Positions 36,458 to 44,059 of a stretch of 64,000 nucleotides of DNA are shown here, in pieces. The stretch comes from Persephonella marina EX-H1 (GTDB taxonomy: Bacteria > Aquificota > Aquificia > Aquificales > Hydrogenothermaceae): assembly GCF_000021565.1 (NCBI RefSeq), contig NC_012440.1, positions 760,210-824,209 of the forward strand, read 5' to 3'. Below the pieces are notes generated by a model, which was given only the letters and a program-made list of their open reading frames with translations, made no database searches and was not told the origin of the DNA. The translations under genes and the position numbers were made by a program. Each line of letters begins with the position of its first letter. The first letter of the stretch is position 1.

Positions 36458-36679
36458 ATGAAGGTTTTAAATATCAGTCAGGCTCAAAAAGAATTTACGA
36501 AGATATTAAACGAAAGAGTGCTAATAGTTGATAACAAAAGGAAAGAAAAAAAGGCGGTTATCCTGCCTTACGAAGAATATCTAAAACTTATCTCAAAATG
36601 TAAAGATAAAGAATATTTACTTGGTCTGTTAACGACGGGAAGATTCTCAAAATTTAAAGGAGTTTTGAATAAAAGTTAA
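36458..36679 (+). CDS. Phd/YefM-type antitoxin, no toxin partner seen
   Basis: This short DNA-binding antitoxin-like protein (73 aa) has the N-terminal pattern VLNISQAQKEFTKILN, followed by KKAVILPYEEYLKLI, matching Phd/YefM. The C-terminal half, which would neutralise the toxin, has the segment YLLGLLTTGRFSKFK. No RelE, Doc or other toxin frame follows in the 86 bases before the next small gene. It could be a relic or pair with a distant toxin. An ATTATG start with weak GGAG site precedes it. Confidence 0.68.
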   Translation: MKVLNISQAQKEFTKILNERVLIVDNKRKEKKAVILPYEEYLKLISKCKDKEYLLGLLTTGRFSKFKGVLNKS

Positions 36680-36765
36680 AACAGACTATGGGTAACATGT
36701 CAGAAAAATAAATAAAAGGCGTTTATATTTTAAAGAGAGATTTAATCTAAGGGGGAGGTAGTGAA

Positions 36766-36834
36766 ATGGAGTATTTTATAATCTTTTTTATTGTATTTTT
36801 ACTACACCTCTATGATTATTGGGCAGGAAGATAA
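36766..36834 (+). CDS. 22-residue predicted single-TM membrane peptide
   Basis: A very short gene encodes 22 residues, MEYF through to WAGR, with a hydrophobic helix (residues 4-14, IIFFIVFLLHL) and the tail YDYWAGR. It has a strong GGGGGAGG ribosome site eight bases upstream, which supports real translation. Similar sized membrane peptides act as accessory subunits or regulators of membrane complexes, but I do not recognise this one. It lies 98 bases before the HypF-like gene and could be co-transcribed with it. Confidence 0.55.
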   Translation: MEYFIIFFIVFLLHLYDYWAGR

Positions 36835-36932
36835 GCTTATAATCTGTATCTAAGGTAGTATACTTAACCCCCACCTATACTTCCTCTTTATGGTATCATG
36901 TTATAAACCAAAAACTGAAAGGGTATTCACTA

Positions 36933-39062
36933 ATGGAAAGGATAACATTAAAAACGGAAATAAAGTACTTATCTGAGAACGATACCGTTCTCAGATTTAT
37001 TAAACAGGTAGCAGAAAGAAACGGTATAAAAGGTTATGTCAGCAGAGAGGATGACCGTATACTGATAATCTCTCAGGGAAGTGAGGAACAGCTTACCAGT
37101 TTTATGGAAGAGTTAGGCTCAAAAATGCCTTTCTCAATTTTTATGAGATCTTCATCAACAGAAGTTATAGATCATCCGGAAGAAAAAGGTTTCCATATTA
37201 AAAATGAGGATCTAAATATAATCCCATTAAATAGATCAGTATGTATAAACTGTCTTGAGGAAAGTCTAAACCCTACGGACAGAAGATTTTTTTACCCATT
37301 TATATCCTGTAACTACTGTGGGTCACAGTATGCATTTTTATTTGAGTATCCATTTGAGAGGGAGAAAACAGTATTTAAATTCTTCCATCCCTGTGAAAAC
37401 TGTAAAAAAGAGTATGAAAACAGTAGTAGCTTCAGATACAGGTATGAGCTTATATCCTGTCCTGACTGTTTTGCACCTGTATTTTACAGATCAAAAAGTA
37501 AAGAAAGGATAGCCTTTACACCTGAAGAAAGAGAAAAGCTTTTTAACGCCATAGCAGGACTTGTATCTGAAGGAAAACCTGTAAAAGTTAAGACAGCTAA
37601 CGGCTATAAAGTTATAGGAACCATACATGAGGAAAACATAAAGAAGATAAGAGAGATAGAAAAAACAGGAAGAAAACCTGTAACAGTTCTTATTACGGAT
37701 ATATCAAAACTTGATGATATAGCTTATGTAAATGATACACAGATAAAAGCCCTCTCATCTCAGGAAAGACCTGTTGTTAAACTTCAGGCAAAAGATGCTT
37801 TCTTGGAGAGAGATCTTGTTTCACAGACAGGTTTTGTAAACTTTAAGCTTGTAGATGATCCTGTTCTCAGCTTTATAGCATTTTTCCTGAAAGAGAGAGG
37901 AATTCCCTACATCTTTATTCACGATATCTCAGAAGACAATCTGGATAAGATAAATGACGGCTTAGATCATGATGTCCCAATTGTTAATATCCAGAAAGAC
38001 ACGGAAGTTTTTACAGTTGGAGACAGAATTTTAATAAAGGAAGGAGAAAAGGGGATACTGCCTGCTGTACTGAAAGGAAAACCTGTCTACAACATATCAG
38101 TTGCAGGAGATTACGTTGCTGTTCCTGTTGAGGATGGGGAGTACCTGATAGACAGAAAAGATAAAGTTCTGCCTATTATTGATGGATTTTTATCAAAAGC
38201 AGATGAGGTAAGACTTTTAGATGGAAGATATGAGGTTATAAACATACCATACAACAACATTAGAGATTTTAAAGACTATGAAGGAGCTTTATACTCAGTT
38301 GTTGCCGAGCATAATCTTCTGGATCAGCCTTTTGTAGGTATATATCTATCTACAAAGAGCGATAATAACTGCTTTGCGGTAAGATCCCATACAAAACCTT
38401 TAAAACAGCTTATTAAAATAAAACCAGTTCTGTTATTTGAAGATTTTCTAAAAACGGTTAAATGGGCTTTAGAAGAGATAAAGAGTATGTCACCTGAAGG
38501 CGAGAGGCTGATAAGTAATTATGCAAAAAAGTTTCCTGATATATTTAAAAAGATAGAGAAGATACAGCTGGATGATAATGGAAGAGAGTCAGAGAGTATA
38601 ACAGCTGTTATAAATCTTATATCGGTAATATTGGGAGCGTTTGAGCAAAATGATTTAAGCTATTTTGAAGAACCTGCTGAAATTTTTGAAAATAAAGCGT
38701 TAGATTATCCAAAAAGAAAAGCCTTAAAAGTTGATTTCTTCCTTTATGAAGAGGAAGGAGTATTCTATCTCGACTGGAGAACAACACTGAGAAGCCTTAT
38801 GTCTTATAAAATAGCAGGAACTGATATACCTATGCTTTCTTACTCATTCTTTGAAGGTCTTGGGGAATGGATAGTTAACCAGTCACAGACAGCCCTCACA
38901 AAACTAAAGATAAACAATCTTGTTTTAGCAGGAGATCTTTTCTCAAATCCTGTATTAACAGGTAGGATACTGAAACATCTTCCGGACAGGAATATATTGT
39001 TAAATGAAAGACTGCCTATTGATGTTCAGAATATTGCGTTCGGAGGGCTGTTTGTGGAATGA
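36933..39062 (+). CDS. Degenerate HypF-like protein (acylphosphatase, zinc fingers, YrdC-like, Kae1-like)
   Basis: This 709-aa protein has the HypF plan. An acylphosphatase-like domain spans about 1-90 (R21 may be the conserved Arg, but GRVQGVGF is lost). Two zinc fingers follow (C104, C107, C126, C129 and C154, C157, C176, C179; each C-x2-C-x18-C-x2-C). A YrdC-like domain lies at about 195-385 and a Kae1-like region at about 400-709. The HypF VxHHHAH motif is replaced by YSVVAEHN (453-460), and the C-terminal DGGxxxGQ by QNIAFGG. So the carbamoyl-transfer sites look non-functional. It overlaps an rtcB gene by four bases. It is not a normal hydrogenase-maturation HypF; a scaffold or RNA-related role is speculative. 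Confidence 0.75.
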   Translation: MERITLKTEIKYLSENDTVLRFIKQVAERNGIKGYVSREDDRILIISQGSEEQLTSFMEELGSKMPFSIFMRSSSTEVIDHPEEKGFHIKNEDLNIIPLNRSVCINCLEESLNPTDRRFFYPFISCNYCGSQYAFLFEYPFEREKTVFKFFHPCENCKKEYENSSSFRYRYELISCPDCFAPVFYRSKSKERIAFTPEEREKLFNAIAGLVSEGKPVKVKTANGYKVIGTIHEENIKKIREIEKTGRKPVTVLITDISKLDDIAYVNDTQIKALSSQERPVVKLQAKDAFLERDLVSQTGFVNFKLVDDPVLSFIAFFLKERGIPYIFIHDISEDNLDKINDGLDHDVPIVNIQKDTEVFTVGDRILIKEGEKGILPAVLKGKPVYNISVAGDYVAVPVEDGEYLIDRKDKVLPIIDGFLSKADEVRLLDGRYEVINIPYNNIRDFKDYEGALYSVVAEHNLLDQPFVGIYLSTKSDNNCFAVRSHTKPLKQLIKIKPVLLFEDFLKTVKWALEEIKSMSPEGERLISNYAKKFPDIFKKIEKIQLDDNGRESESITAVINLISVILGAFEQNDLSYFEEPAEIFENKALDYPKRKALKVDFFLYEEEGVFYLDWRTTLRSLMSYKIAGTDIPMLSYSFFEGLGEWIVNQSQTALTKLKINNLVLAGDLFSNPVLTGRILKHLPDRNILLNERLPIDVQNIAFGGLFVE

Positions 39063-40159
39063 AGGACAAGATAAAAAGCCTTATAGATCTTTCACAGATA
39101 GAGCCTGAGGCTTTAAAACAGATATATGATGTTGCATCACTTGATATAGTAAAAAAGCTTGCCATTATGCCTGATGTCCATACAGGCTATGATCTGTGTA
39201 TAGGTGGTGTGGCACTTGTTGAGGATCATATATCACCATCTTTTGTCGGATATGATATAGGCTGTGGGATGTGTTTTGTTAATACAGGTGTTAAAAAAGA
39301 GGAGATCTTCAGATCAAGAAAGGAGAGAGAAAAGATAGCCCAGCAGATATATAAAGCCATTCCTGTAGGGAATAATATAAGGAAAAAGCCTCTTGATTAT
39401 AAACCTTTTAAGTCTGCATCAGGGGACAAAAATCTGACGAAAAAGGTTAATGATAAACTTTACCACTCACTTGGAACACTTGGAAGCGGAAATCATTTTA
39501 TAGAGATAGGTGAAAATCTTGAAGGGTATGTATGCATAACGATACACTCAGGATCAAGGAATATAGGTCATTCTATTGCTTCGTACTACATGAAAAAGGG
39601 AAGATTTCTCCCTTTAAAATCAGATATTGGACAGGCTTATATTCAGGATATGAACTTTGCACTTGAGTATGCACTTGAAAACAGACTGACAATGATGAAA
39701 GAGATACTTAAGATCTTAGGATTTACTGAAAAGGAAGCTAAGAAGATAATTAAGAAAACATTGATAAATGAGAACCACAACCACGCAGTTATAACTGAAG
39801 AGGGAGTGCTACACAGGAAAGGGGCAACACCTGCAGATGAAGGACAGTTAGGTATAATTCCTGCAAATATGAGGGATGGTGTGTATGTTACTGTAGGTCT
39901 TGGAAATAAAGAGTTTCTATCATCTGCTTCACACGGAGCTGGTAGGGTTTTATCAAGGAGAAAGGCAAAAGAGCTTATAGATCTTGAAGAGTTTAAAAAG
40001 GTAATGGATAGTGCAGATATAGTTGCGAAAGTATCACCATCTACACTGGATGAGGCACCTTTCGCATACAAGGATATAAATCAGGTGATAGAAGCCCAGA
40101 GAGGTGTAGTGGTAGAGATCATAGATCAGGTAAAACCTGTTATAAATATAAAAGGTTAA
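39059..40159 (+). CDS. rtcB: RtcB-family RNA ligase
   Basis: RtcB joins RNA 2',3'-cyclic phosphate or 3'-phosphate to 5'-OH ends with GTP and manganese. This one has 366 aa, shorter than the roughly 400-480 aa of well studied members. The metal and nucleotide residues are present: MPDVHTGYD (H41), DIGCGMC (C69), LGSGNHF (N145, H146), HSGSRNIGH (H163) and the guanylated His in SHGAGR (H292). It therefore looks active. It starts in an ATGA overlap with the HypF-like gene, implying a joint role in RNA repair or maturation. Confidence 0.9.
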   Translation: MKDKIKSLIDLSQIEPEALKQIYDVASLDIVKKLAIMPDVHTGYDLCIGGVALVEDHISPSFVGYDIGCGMCFVNTGVKKEEIFRSRKEREKIAQQIYKAIPVGNNIRKKPLDYKPFKSASGDKNLTKKVNDKLYHSLGTLGSGNHFIEIGENLEGYVCITIHSGSRNIGHSIASYYMKKGRFLPLKSDIGQAYIQDMNFALEYALENRLTMMKEILKILGFTEKEAKKIIKKTLINENHNHAVITEEGVLHRKGATPADEGQLGIIPANMRDGVYVTVGLGNKEFLSSASHGAGRVLSRRKAKELIDLEEFKKVMDSADIVAKVSPSTLDEAPFAYKDINQVIEAQRGVVVEIIDQVKPVINIKG

Positions 40160-41274
40160 TCTTTTTTGTCTGGGTCGTAAAAAATAAGCTTCTCAGGAAC
40201 TTTTTCTATATAGATAGACTGGCTTGGATAAGCAAATGATGAGCCATTCCTTTCAACAATCTCCATTATTTTTAGGTTAATATCTTCTTTTATAGCCATG
40301 TACTTTTCCCAGTTTGATGTGTCTGTAAATGTGTATATAAAAATATCAAGTGAGCTGTCTCCAAACTTATCAAAGAACACAAGTGTTATAAGATCTTTTG
40401 ATATCCTTGGGTGTTCTTTCAGCATACTTCTTATATCATCCACTATCTTTTTAACAGTCTCACCGGGCGTATCATAAACGAGACCTATTGTCATCTTTAT
40501 TCTTCTGTTATCCCTTCTTGAGTAGTTCTCAATGGGATTATTGGCTATATAGCTGTTTGGGACAGTTATAAGGGATTTCTCAAAAGTTCTTATCTTTGTT
40601 GTTCTGATACCAAGATCCTCAACGATACCTTCAACAGATCCAACCTTAACCCAATCACCTATCTTTAAGGATTTATCTGCAAGTATCGTAAGACCACCAA
40701 ATAGGTTTGCAACAGTGTCCTTAGCAGCAAGGGCAAATGCAAGACCACCAAGACCGAGAGAGGCTATAAATGCTGTTACATCAATTCCCCACTCCTGAAG
40801 AACAGCGACAAATCCAAGAACAAATATAAATATCTTTGCAGATTTTATGAAGAAACTGCCAAGCTCCCTTGAAAGATCCTTCCCAAACCTTTCAGCAAAC
40901 TTATAGAATCCTTCCTGAAATATGATCACAGCGTTGTATAAAATCCAGAAAACTGTGATTATAAAAAGACTCTTAATGAGATGATTTACTATCTCCTGTT
41001 CAACATTCAATATACTGAATGCAAACCAGACCCCAAAAACTATAAAGAGAAATTTAAAGGGACTTTCTATTACCTTCAGAAGCTTGTCATCAATTGTTGT
41101 TTTCGTTCTAGAGGTAAGTTTTCTGATGATACCTATGATTATATGTGTAAAAAGTTTTCTAAAAAATAGAAAAAGAAGAAAAACCAGAAGGGCTAACGCC
41201 CATTTATAAATGGGCGTCCCTAAAAAAAGCTGTTTCAAAAGATAGTCTATCTGCTGTACTATGCCGTTCTCCAT
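40156..41274 (-). CDS. MscS-family mechanosensitive channel
   Basis: This channel (372 aa) has four or so TM helices. The pore helix ASLGLGGLAFALAAKDTVANLFGG (about 165-190) and beta-domain SLKIGDWVKVGSVEGIVEDLGIRTTKIRT are highly MscS-like, followed by TVPNSYIAN. It is convergent with rtcB and overlaps it by four bases. It is not in an operon with the lipoprotein upstream, whose stop is 39 bases away. It differs clearly from the MscS at 2093-3181 in its N-terminus. Confidence 0.92.
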   Translation of the reverse strand: MENGIVQQIDYLLKQLFLGTPIYKWALALLVFLLFLFFRKLFTHIIIGIIRKLTSRTKTTIDDKLLKVIESPFKFLFIVFGVWFAFSILNVEQEIVNHLIKSLFIITVFWILYNAVIIFQEGFYKFAERFGKDLSRELGSFFIKSAKIFIFVLGFVAVLQEWGIDVTAFIASLGLGGLAFALAAKDTVANLFGGLTILADKSLKIGDWVKVGSVEGIVEDLGIRTTKIRTFEKSLITVPNSYIANNPIENYSRRDNRRIKMTIGLVYDTPGETVKKIVDDIRSMLKEHPRISKDLITLVFFDKFGDSSLDIFIYTFTDTSNWEKYMAIKEDINLKIMEIVERNGSSFAYPSQSIYIEKVPEKLIFYDPDKKD

Positions 41275-41312
41275 ACAGAAATTATAGCATTAATGTAAAT
41301 CATCTTTTTACA

Positions 41313-42254
41313 TTAAAAATTTATAGTCGGTAGTGTATTACCATTACAATCTGTTATTTCTAACGTTCCTGTCTTGCAACCTGTCAAGGTTACAGTCAAT
41401 CTAAATGTTCCCCCAGTATCACATGTTCCGCTGTATGTTATACTTCCTCCGTCTGCACCGTCACAGGTATCTGAAATGTGTAAATCAGTGGCGGTAATAT
41501 TTATAGATGCTGTGCTTGTTCCATCGGACCCTGTTGCTGTTATTGTTCCGTTCCACGTACCACTGTCCCAAGGGTCATTATCCCCATCAGCATCTGGAGT
41601 ATAGCTCAGATCTGTGGATTCTAATATCCCGTAAATGGTAGACGCTGTCGGATCAGAAGGTTTGAAAGTCCATTTATGGTAGAAAGGTGTGAATACATAT
41701 GTAGAGTCTACCTTGTCTATGTTTACATCCGTAATCTTCTCAACGGTTCCTAAAGATGATGTCATTGTTGTTGGCTCTCTTGAGCAGCCGTTGCTGAACA
41801 CACCTGTACATATATCATAACCGCTTAGTCTGTCATTATCGTTGTCGTCCTTCGCACTTATCTTTCCTTTCCATGTGACATAGGTTCCGTATTTACATTC
41901 AAAAGTGTAAGTTCCGTTTACAGGAATACCATCATCATCTATGTCAGTTAGATCTCCTGATGCGCTTCCTGTACAGTTTGTAACCTGCTGAGCAGATATT
42001 GTTGCTGATACTGGACCAAAACCTTGAGGCATTGATGGTAAAACAATGGGAACACCTAAGTTTGGATTTGATACACTACTTGCCAGACTGTTGTACAGCA
42101 CATCACCTATCTCAACACCACTACTGGATAATACGTCCTCAGTTGTTGCCTGATTTGTGGTCTGTGTTGTCTCACCTCCACCACCACCTCCACCACATGA
42201 GATAAGAGCAATACTTAAAGGAATAGTTACAGAAATGACTTTTAAAGCTTTCAT
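41313..42254 (-). CDS. Secreted lipoprotein of unknown function
   Basis: This lipoprotein (313 aa) has a signal peptide ending in LISC (Cys20) followed by seven Gly, a flexible tether. The mature part is Asp/Thr/Ser-rich with several DxDxDG stretches (for example DLTDIDDDGIP and DNDNDRLSGYD) that could bind calcium, and has paired Cys. I do not recognise a domain family. The gene has GGGAGG before the ATG, and a TACTA-N7-TAGTT dyad like those of the BlaI-linked operon lies in its promoter region, so it may belong to the same regulon. Confidence 0.75.
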   Translation of the reverse strand: MKALKVISVTIPLSIALISCGGGGGGGETTQTTNQATTEDVLSSSGVEIGDVLYNSLASSVSNPNLGVPIVLPSMPQGFGPVSATISAQQVTNCTGSASGDLTDIDDDGIPVNGTYTFECKYGTYVTWKGKISAKDDNDNDRLSGYDICTGVFSNGCSREPTTMTSSLGTVEKITDVNIDKVDSTYVFTPFYHKWTFKPSDPTASTIYGILESTDLSYTPDADGDNDPWDSGTWNGTITATGSDGTSTASINITATDLHISDTCDGADGGSITYSGTCDTGGTFRLTVTLTGCKTGTLEITDCNGNTLPTINF

Positions 42255-42288
42255 TTCCGCTACCTCCCTTCAGTACTTCTCTCAGTAC

Positions 42289-42305
42289 TACTATTAAATA
42301 TAGTT
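42289..42305. promoter_or_regulatory. BlaI-type operator copy 1 (lipoprotein side)
   Basis: TACTA-N7-TAGTT differs from the two other copies by one base in the right arm. It lies 35-51 bases upstream of the minus-strand lipoprotein start and overlaps a TATATT that could be its -10. Confidence 0.5.
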
Positions 42306-42350
42306 TTTTAAATTTTAAAGAAAAAGTGAAAAATACCTGTATAATCCCCC

Positions 42351-42379
42351 TTGAAAAATTGAATATTTTTGTTTATATT
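42351..42379 (+). promoter_or_regulatory. Sigma70-type promoter of the metal-efflux operon
   Basis: TTGAAA (42351-42356) and TATATT (42374-42379) are 17 bases apart. The predicted start, about 42386, lies within operator copy 2. The first gene starts at 42414. Confidence 0.7.
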
Positions 42380-42381
42380 AT

Positions 42382-42398
42382 TACTACATTAAATAGTA
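42382..42398. promoter_or_regulatory. BlaI-type operator copy 2 (efflux operon start site)
   Basis: TACTA-CATTAAA-TAGTA is a perfect dyad that covers the predicted transcription start, directly before the AAGGAG ribosome site. The flanking bases also match copy 3 (ATTACTACATT...TAGTA). Confidence 0.7.
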
Positions 42399-42413
42399 AA
42401 AAGGAGATTCAGC

Positions 42414-42809
42414 ATGAGGAGAATATCTTTTACAGCCATTCTACTACTCTTGGTAGGATTTACAGTTTTTTCCTGTACAAAAAAAGAGGCGTACAAGAAA
42501 GAACTAATCTCGGACAGTTATAAAGTGGTTATAGTTTCAGACCAGCCGCCCCATGTGGGAGTAAACAAATGGAAGGTGTATGTTTATACAAAGGATGGTT
42601 CAGCTGTTACTGATGCTTCCGTTAAAATTAATGGTTACATGCCTCCAATGCCGGGAATGCCTGAGATGAGTTTTGATTATCCTGTTAAAAATACTGGACA
42701 ATTTTATGAAAGTGATGTAAATCTATCTATGAGTGGAACATGGCAGATAACCATAGTTGTTGAAAAAGGTGGCAAGAAGGAAAGTATAAAGTTTGGATTT
42801 AATTTATAA
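42414..42809 (+). CDS. Met-rich lipoprotein, YtkA/FixH-like domain
   Basis: This lipoprotein (131 aa) has a signal peptide ending TVFSC (Cys21). The mature domain (about 35-131) is a YtkA-like beta fold. The loop GYMPPMPGMPEMSF (around residues 76-89) has four Met, a typical arrangement for Cu(I) or Ag(I) handling. It is first in the efflux operon and may act as periplasmic metal carrier. The start codon is backed by AAGGAG and the promoter/operator just upstream. Confidence 0.78.
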   Translation: MRRISFTAILLLLVGFTVFSCTKKEAYKKELISDSYKVVIVSDQPPHVGVNKWKVYVYTKDGSAVTDASVKINGYMPPMPGMPEMSFDYPVKNTGQFYESDVNLSMSGTWQITIVVEKGGKKESIKFGFNL

Positions 42810-42825
42810 CCGAAAGGAGCAGGAA

Positions 42826-43257
42826 ATGGTATTGGAATTTTTCAAGAAAGGGTTTAAAAGCCTGAAATTTAAAAAAGACAGGCCCACCCCTCTTGGTGAT
42901 CTTGAAGAGAAAGTTATGAACGTTCTTTGGAAAATAGGAAATGGGACGGTAAGAGAAGTTAGAGAGCAGTTAAATGAGAATTTGGCACATACTACAGTTA
43001 TGACAATACTGGACAGACTTTACAAGAAGGGTCTTTTAAAAAGGATTAAAGAAGGTAAGAGCTACAGATATTTTCCTTTAATATCAAAAGAGGAATTTGA
43101 GAAGAAGGTTGCTGAAAAGGTTATTACAGATATTATCAGATCTCATCCGGAGACAGCTATAGCTGCATTTGAAGGTGCAATTGAAAAACTTTCCGAGGAA
43201 GAGATATACCATCTCAAAAAAATGATTGAAGAGAAAATGAGAGATGAAAAAAAGTGA
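42826..43257 (+). CDS. BlaI/MecI/CopY-family repressor
   Basis: This winged-helix repressor has 143 aa from the chosen ATG. The DNA-binding domain (about 20-85) includes LGDLEEKVMNVLWKIGNGTVREVRE and AHTTVMTILDRLYKKGLLKR, typical of BlaI. A C-terminal dimer helix follows. It lacks the Cys-box CxCxxxxCxC that makes CopY a copper sensor, so induction must come through the protease encoded next door. ATG 42826 has GGAG upstream; an earlier in-frame ATG at 42793 overlaps the previous gene. It overlaps the M56 gene by 14 bases. Confidence 0.88.
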   Translation: MVLEFFKKGFKSLKFKKDRPTPLGDLEEKVMNVLWKIGNGTVREVREQLNENLAHTTVMTILDRLYKKGLLKRIKEGKSYRYFPLISKEEFEKKVAEKVITDIIRSHPETAIAAFEGAIEKLSEEEIYHLKKMIEEKMRDEKK

Positions 43258-44050
43258 TCTAATATTTGTGATCTTTCTATCTGTGGTAGGTTTATACTTT
43301 TATTATTACTACTTCCTTATTACGACAGCACCTACCTGGATTATTGATCTGAAAAACTGTTTTATTGAGATGGACTTTTTACCGTTTCTGGAAAACCATC
43401 TGAACATATTTCTATACCTATCTCTGCTTGTGATCTCCAGTTTTCTTATAGTTAAAACTATCTTTTCTCTTTTCAGATCCATTTTTGGTTACTTTAAGCT
43501 TAACAGTTATATAAATAGAAATCTTTATAAAAGATTTAAGAATCTTTATATCATCAACTCAGATCAGATCGTCGCTTTTAATACGGGATTTTTTAAAAGG
43601 AAGATAGTTATATCAAAGCAGATACTTGACATCTTTTCAAAGGATGAGAAAAAAACCGTTTTCCTCCATGAAAAAGGACATCTGAAAAATGGCGACAGCT
43701 ATAAACTTTTTATATTCTCTGTTCTTGTTAATCTTTTTCCAAAAAAGCTCGCAGATAAACTTCTTAAAGATTTTTCCCTCCTTAAAGAGATTGAAGCTGA
43801 TATGTTCTGCGTATCCGACAGAAAAAAAGTTGAGCTTGCAAACACAGTATTGAGATTTTATACATACAGGACAGGTGTTTCCGTTCCTATGATGAACAGT
43901 TATTTAAGCCAGAGAATTCAGTTTTTACTCGGTCATCTTTCATATGAGGATTTCAAGGTAGAAAGGGTTTATCTCAGTTTTTCTCTCCTTCTTACTGTCT
44001 TTATACTGTTTTCTTACGTCTTTAATTACTGCCTGTGTAGTATGCATTAG
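43244..44050 (+). CDS. M56 (BlaR1-like) membrane metalloprotease without a penicillin-binding sensor
   Basis: This predicted membrane protease (268 aa) has four TM helices (about 6-26, 55-80, and two near 150-165 and 245-265). The zinc motif is HEKGH (142-146), with the second acidic ligand in EIEAD about 45 residues later. It is the BlaR1 protease module only; the C-terminal penicillin sensor is absent, so the signal is unlikely to be a beta-lactam. Pairing with BlaI suggests it cleaves the repressor when the metal signal arrives. The sensing mode is unknown. Confidence 0.82.
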   Translation: MKKSDLIFVIFLSVVGLYFYYYYFLITTAPTWIIDLKNCFIEMDFLPFLENHLNIFLYLSLLVISSFLIVKTIFSLFRSIFGYFKLNSYINRNLYKRFKNLYIINSDQIVAFNTGFFKRKIVISKQILDIFSKDEKKTVFLHEKGHLKNGDSYKLFIFSVLVNLFPKKLADKLLKDFSLLKEIEADMFCVSDRKKVELANTVLRFYTYRTGVSVPMMNSYLSQRIQFLLGHLSYEDFKVERVYLSFSLLLTVFILFSYVFNYCLCSMH

Positions 44051-44059
44051 GAGTTTTAG

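Noticed and set aside
36855-36885. TATACT half-sites before the HypF-like gene resembling the ATPase operators.
   Set aside because: They do not form the TATAC-N3 dyad with the three-base spacer seen at 34409-34460.
39643-40071. Open frame of 142 codons on the minus strand opposite rtcB.
   Set aside because: Lies entirely within rtcB, which has all catalytic motifs in the plus frame; composition is that of a shadow frame.
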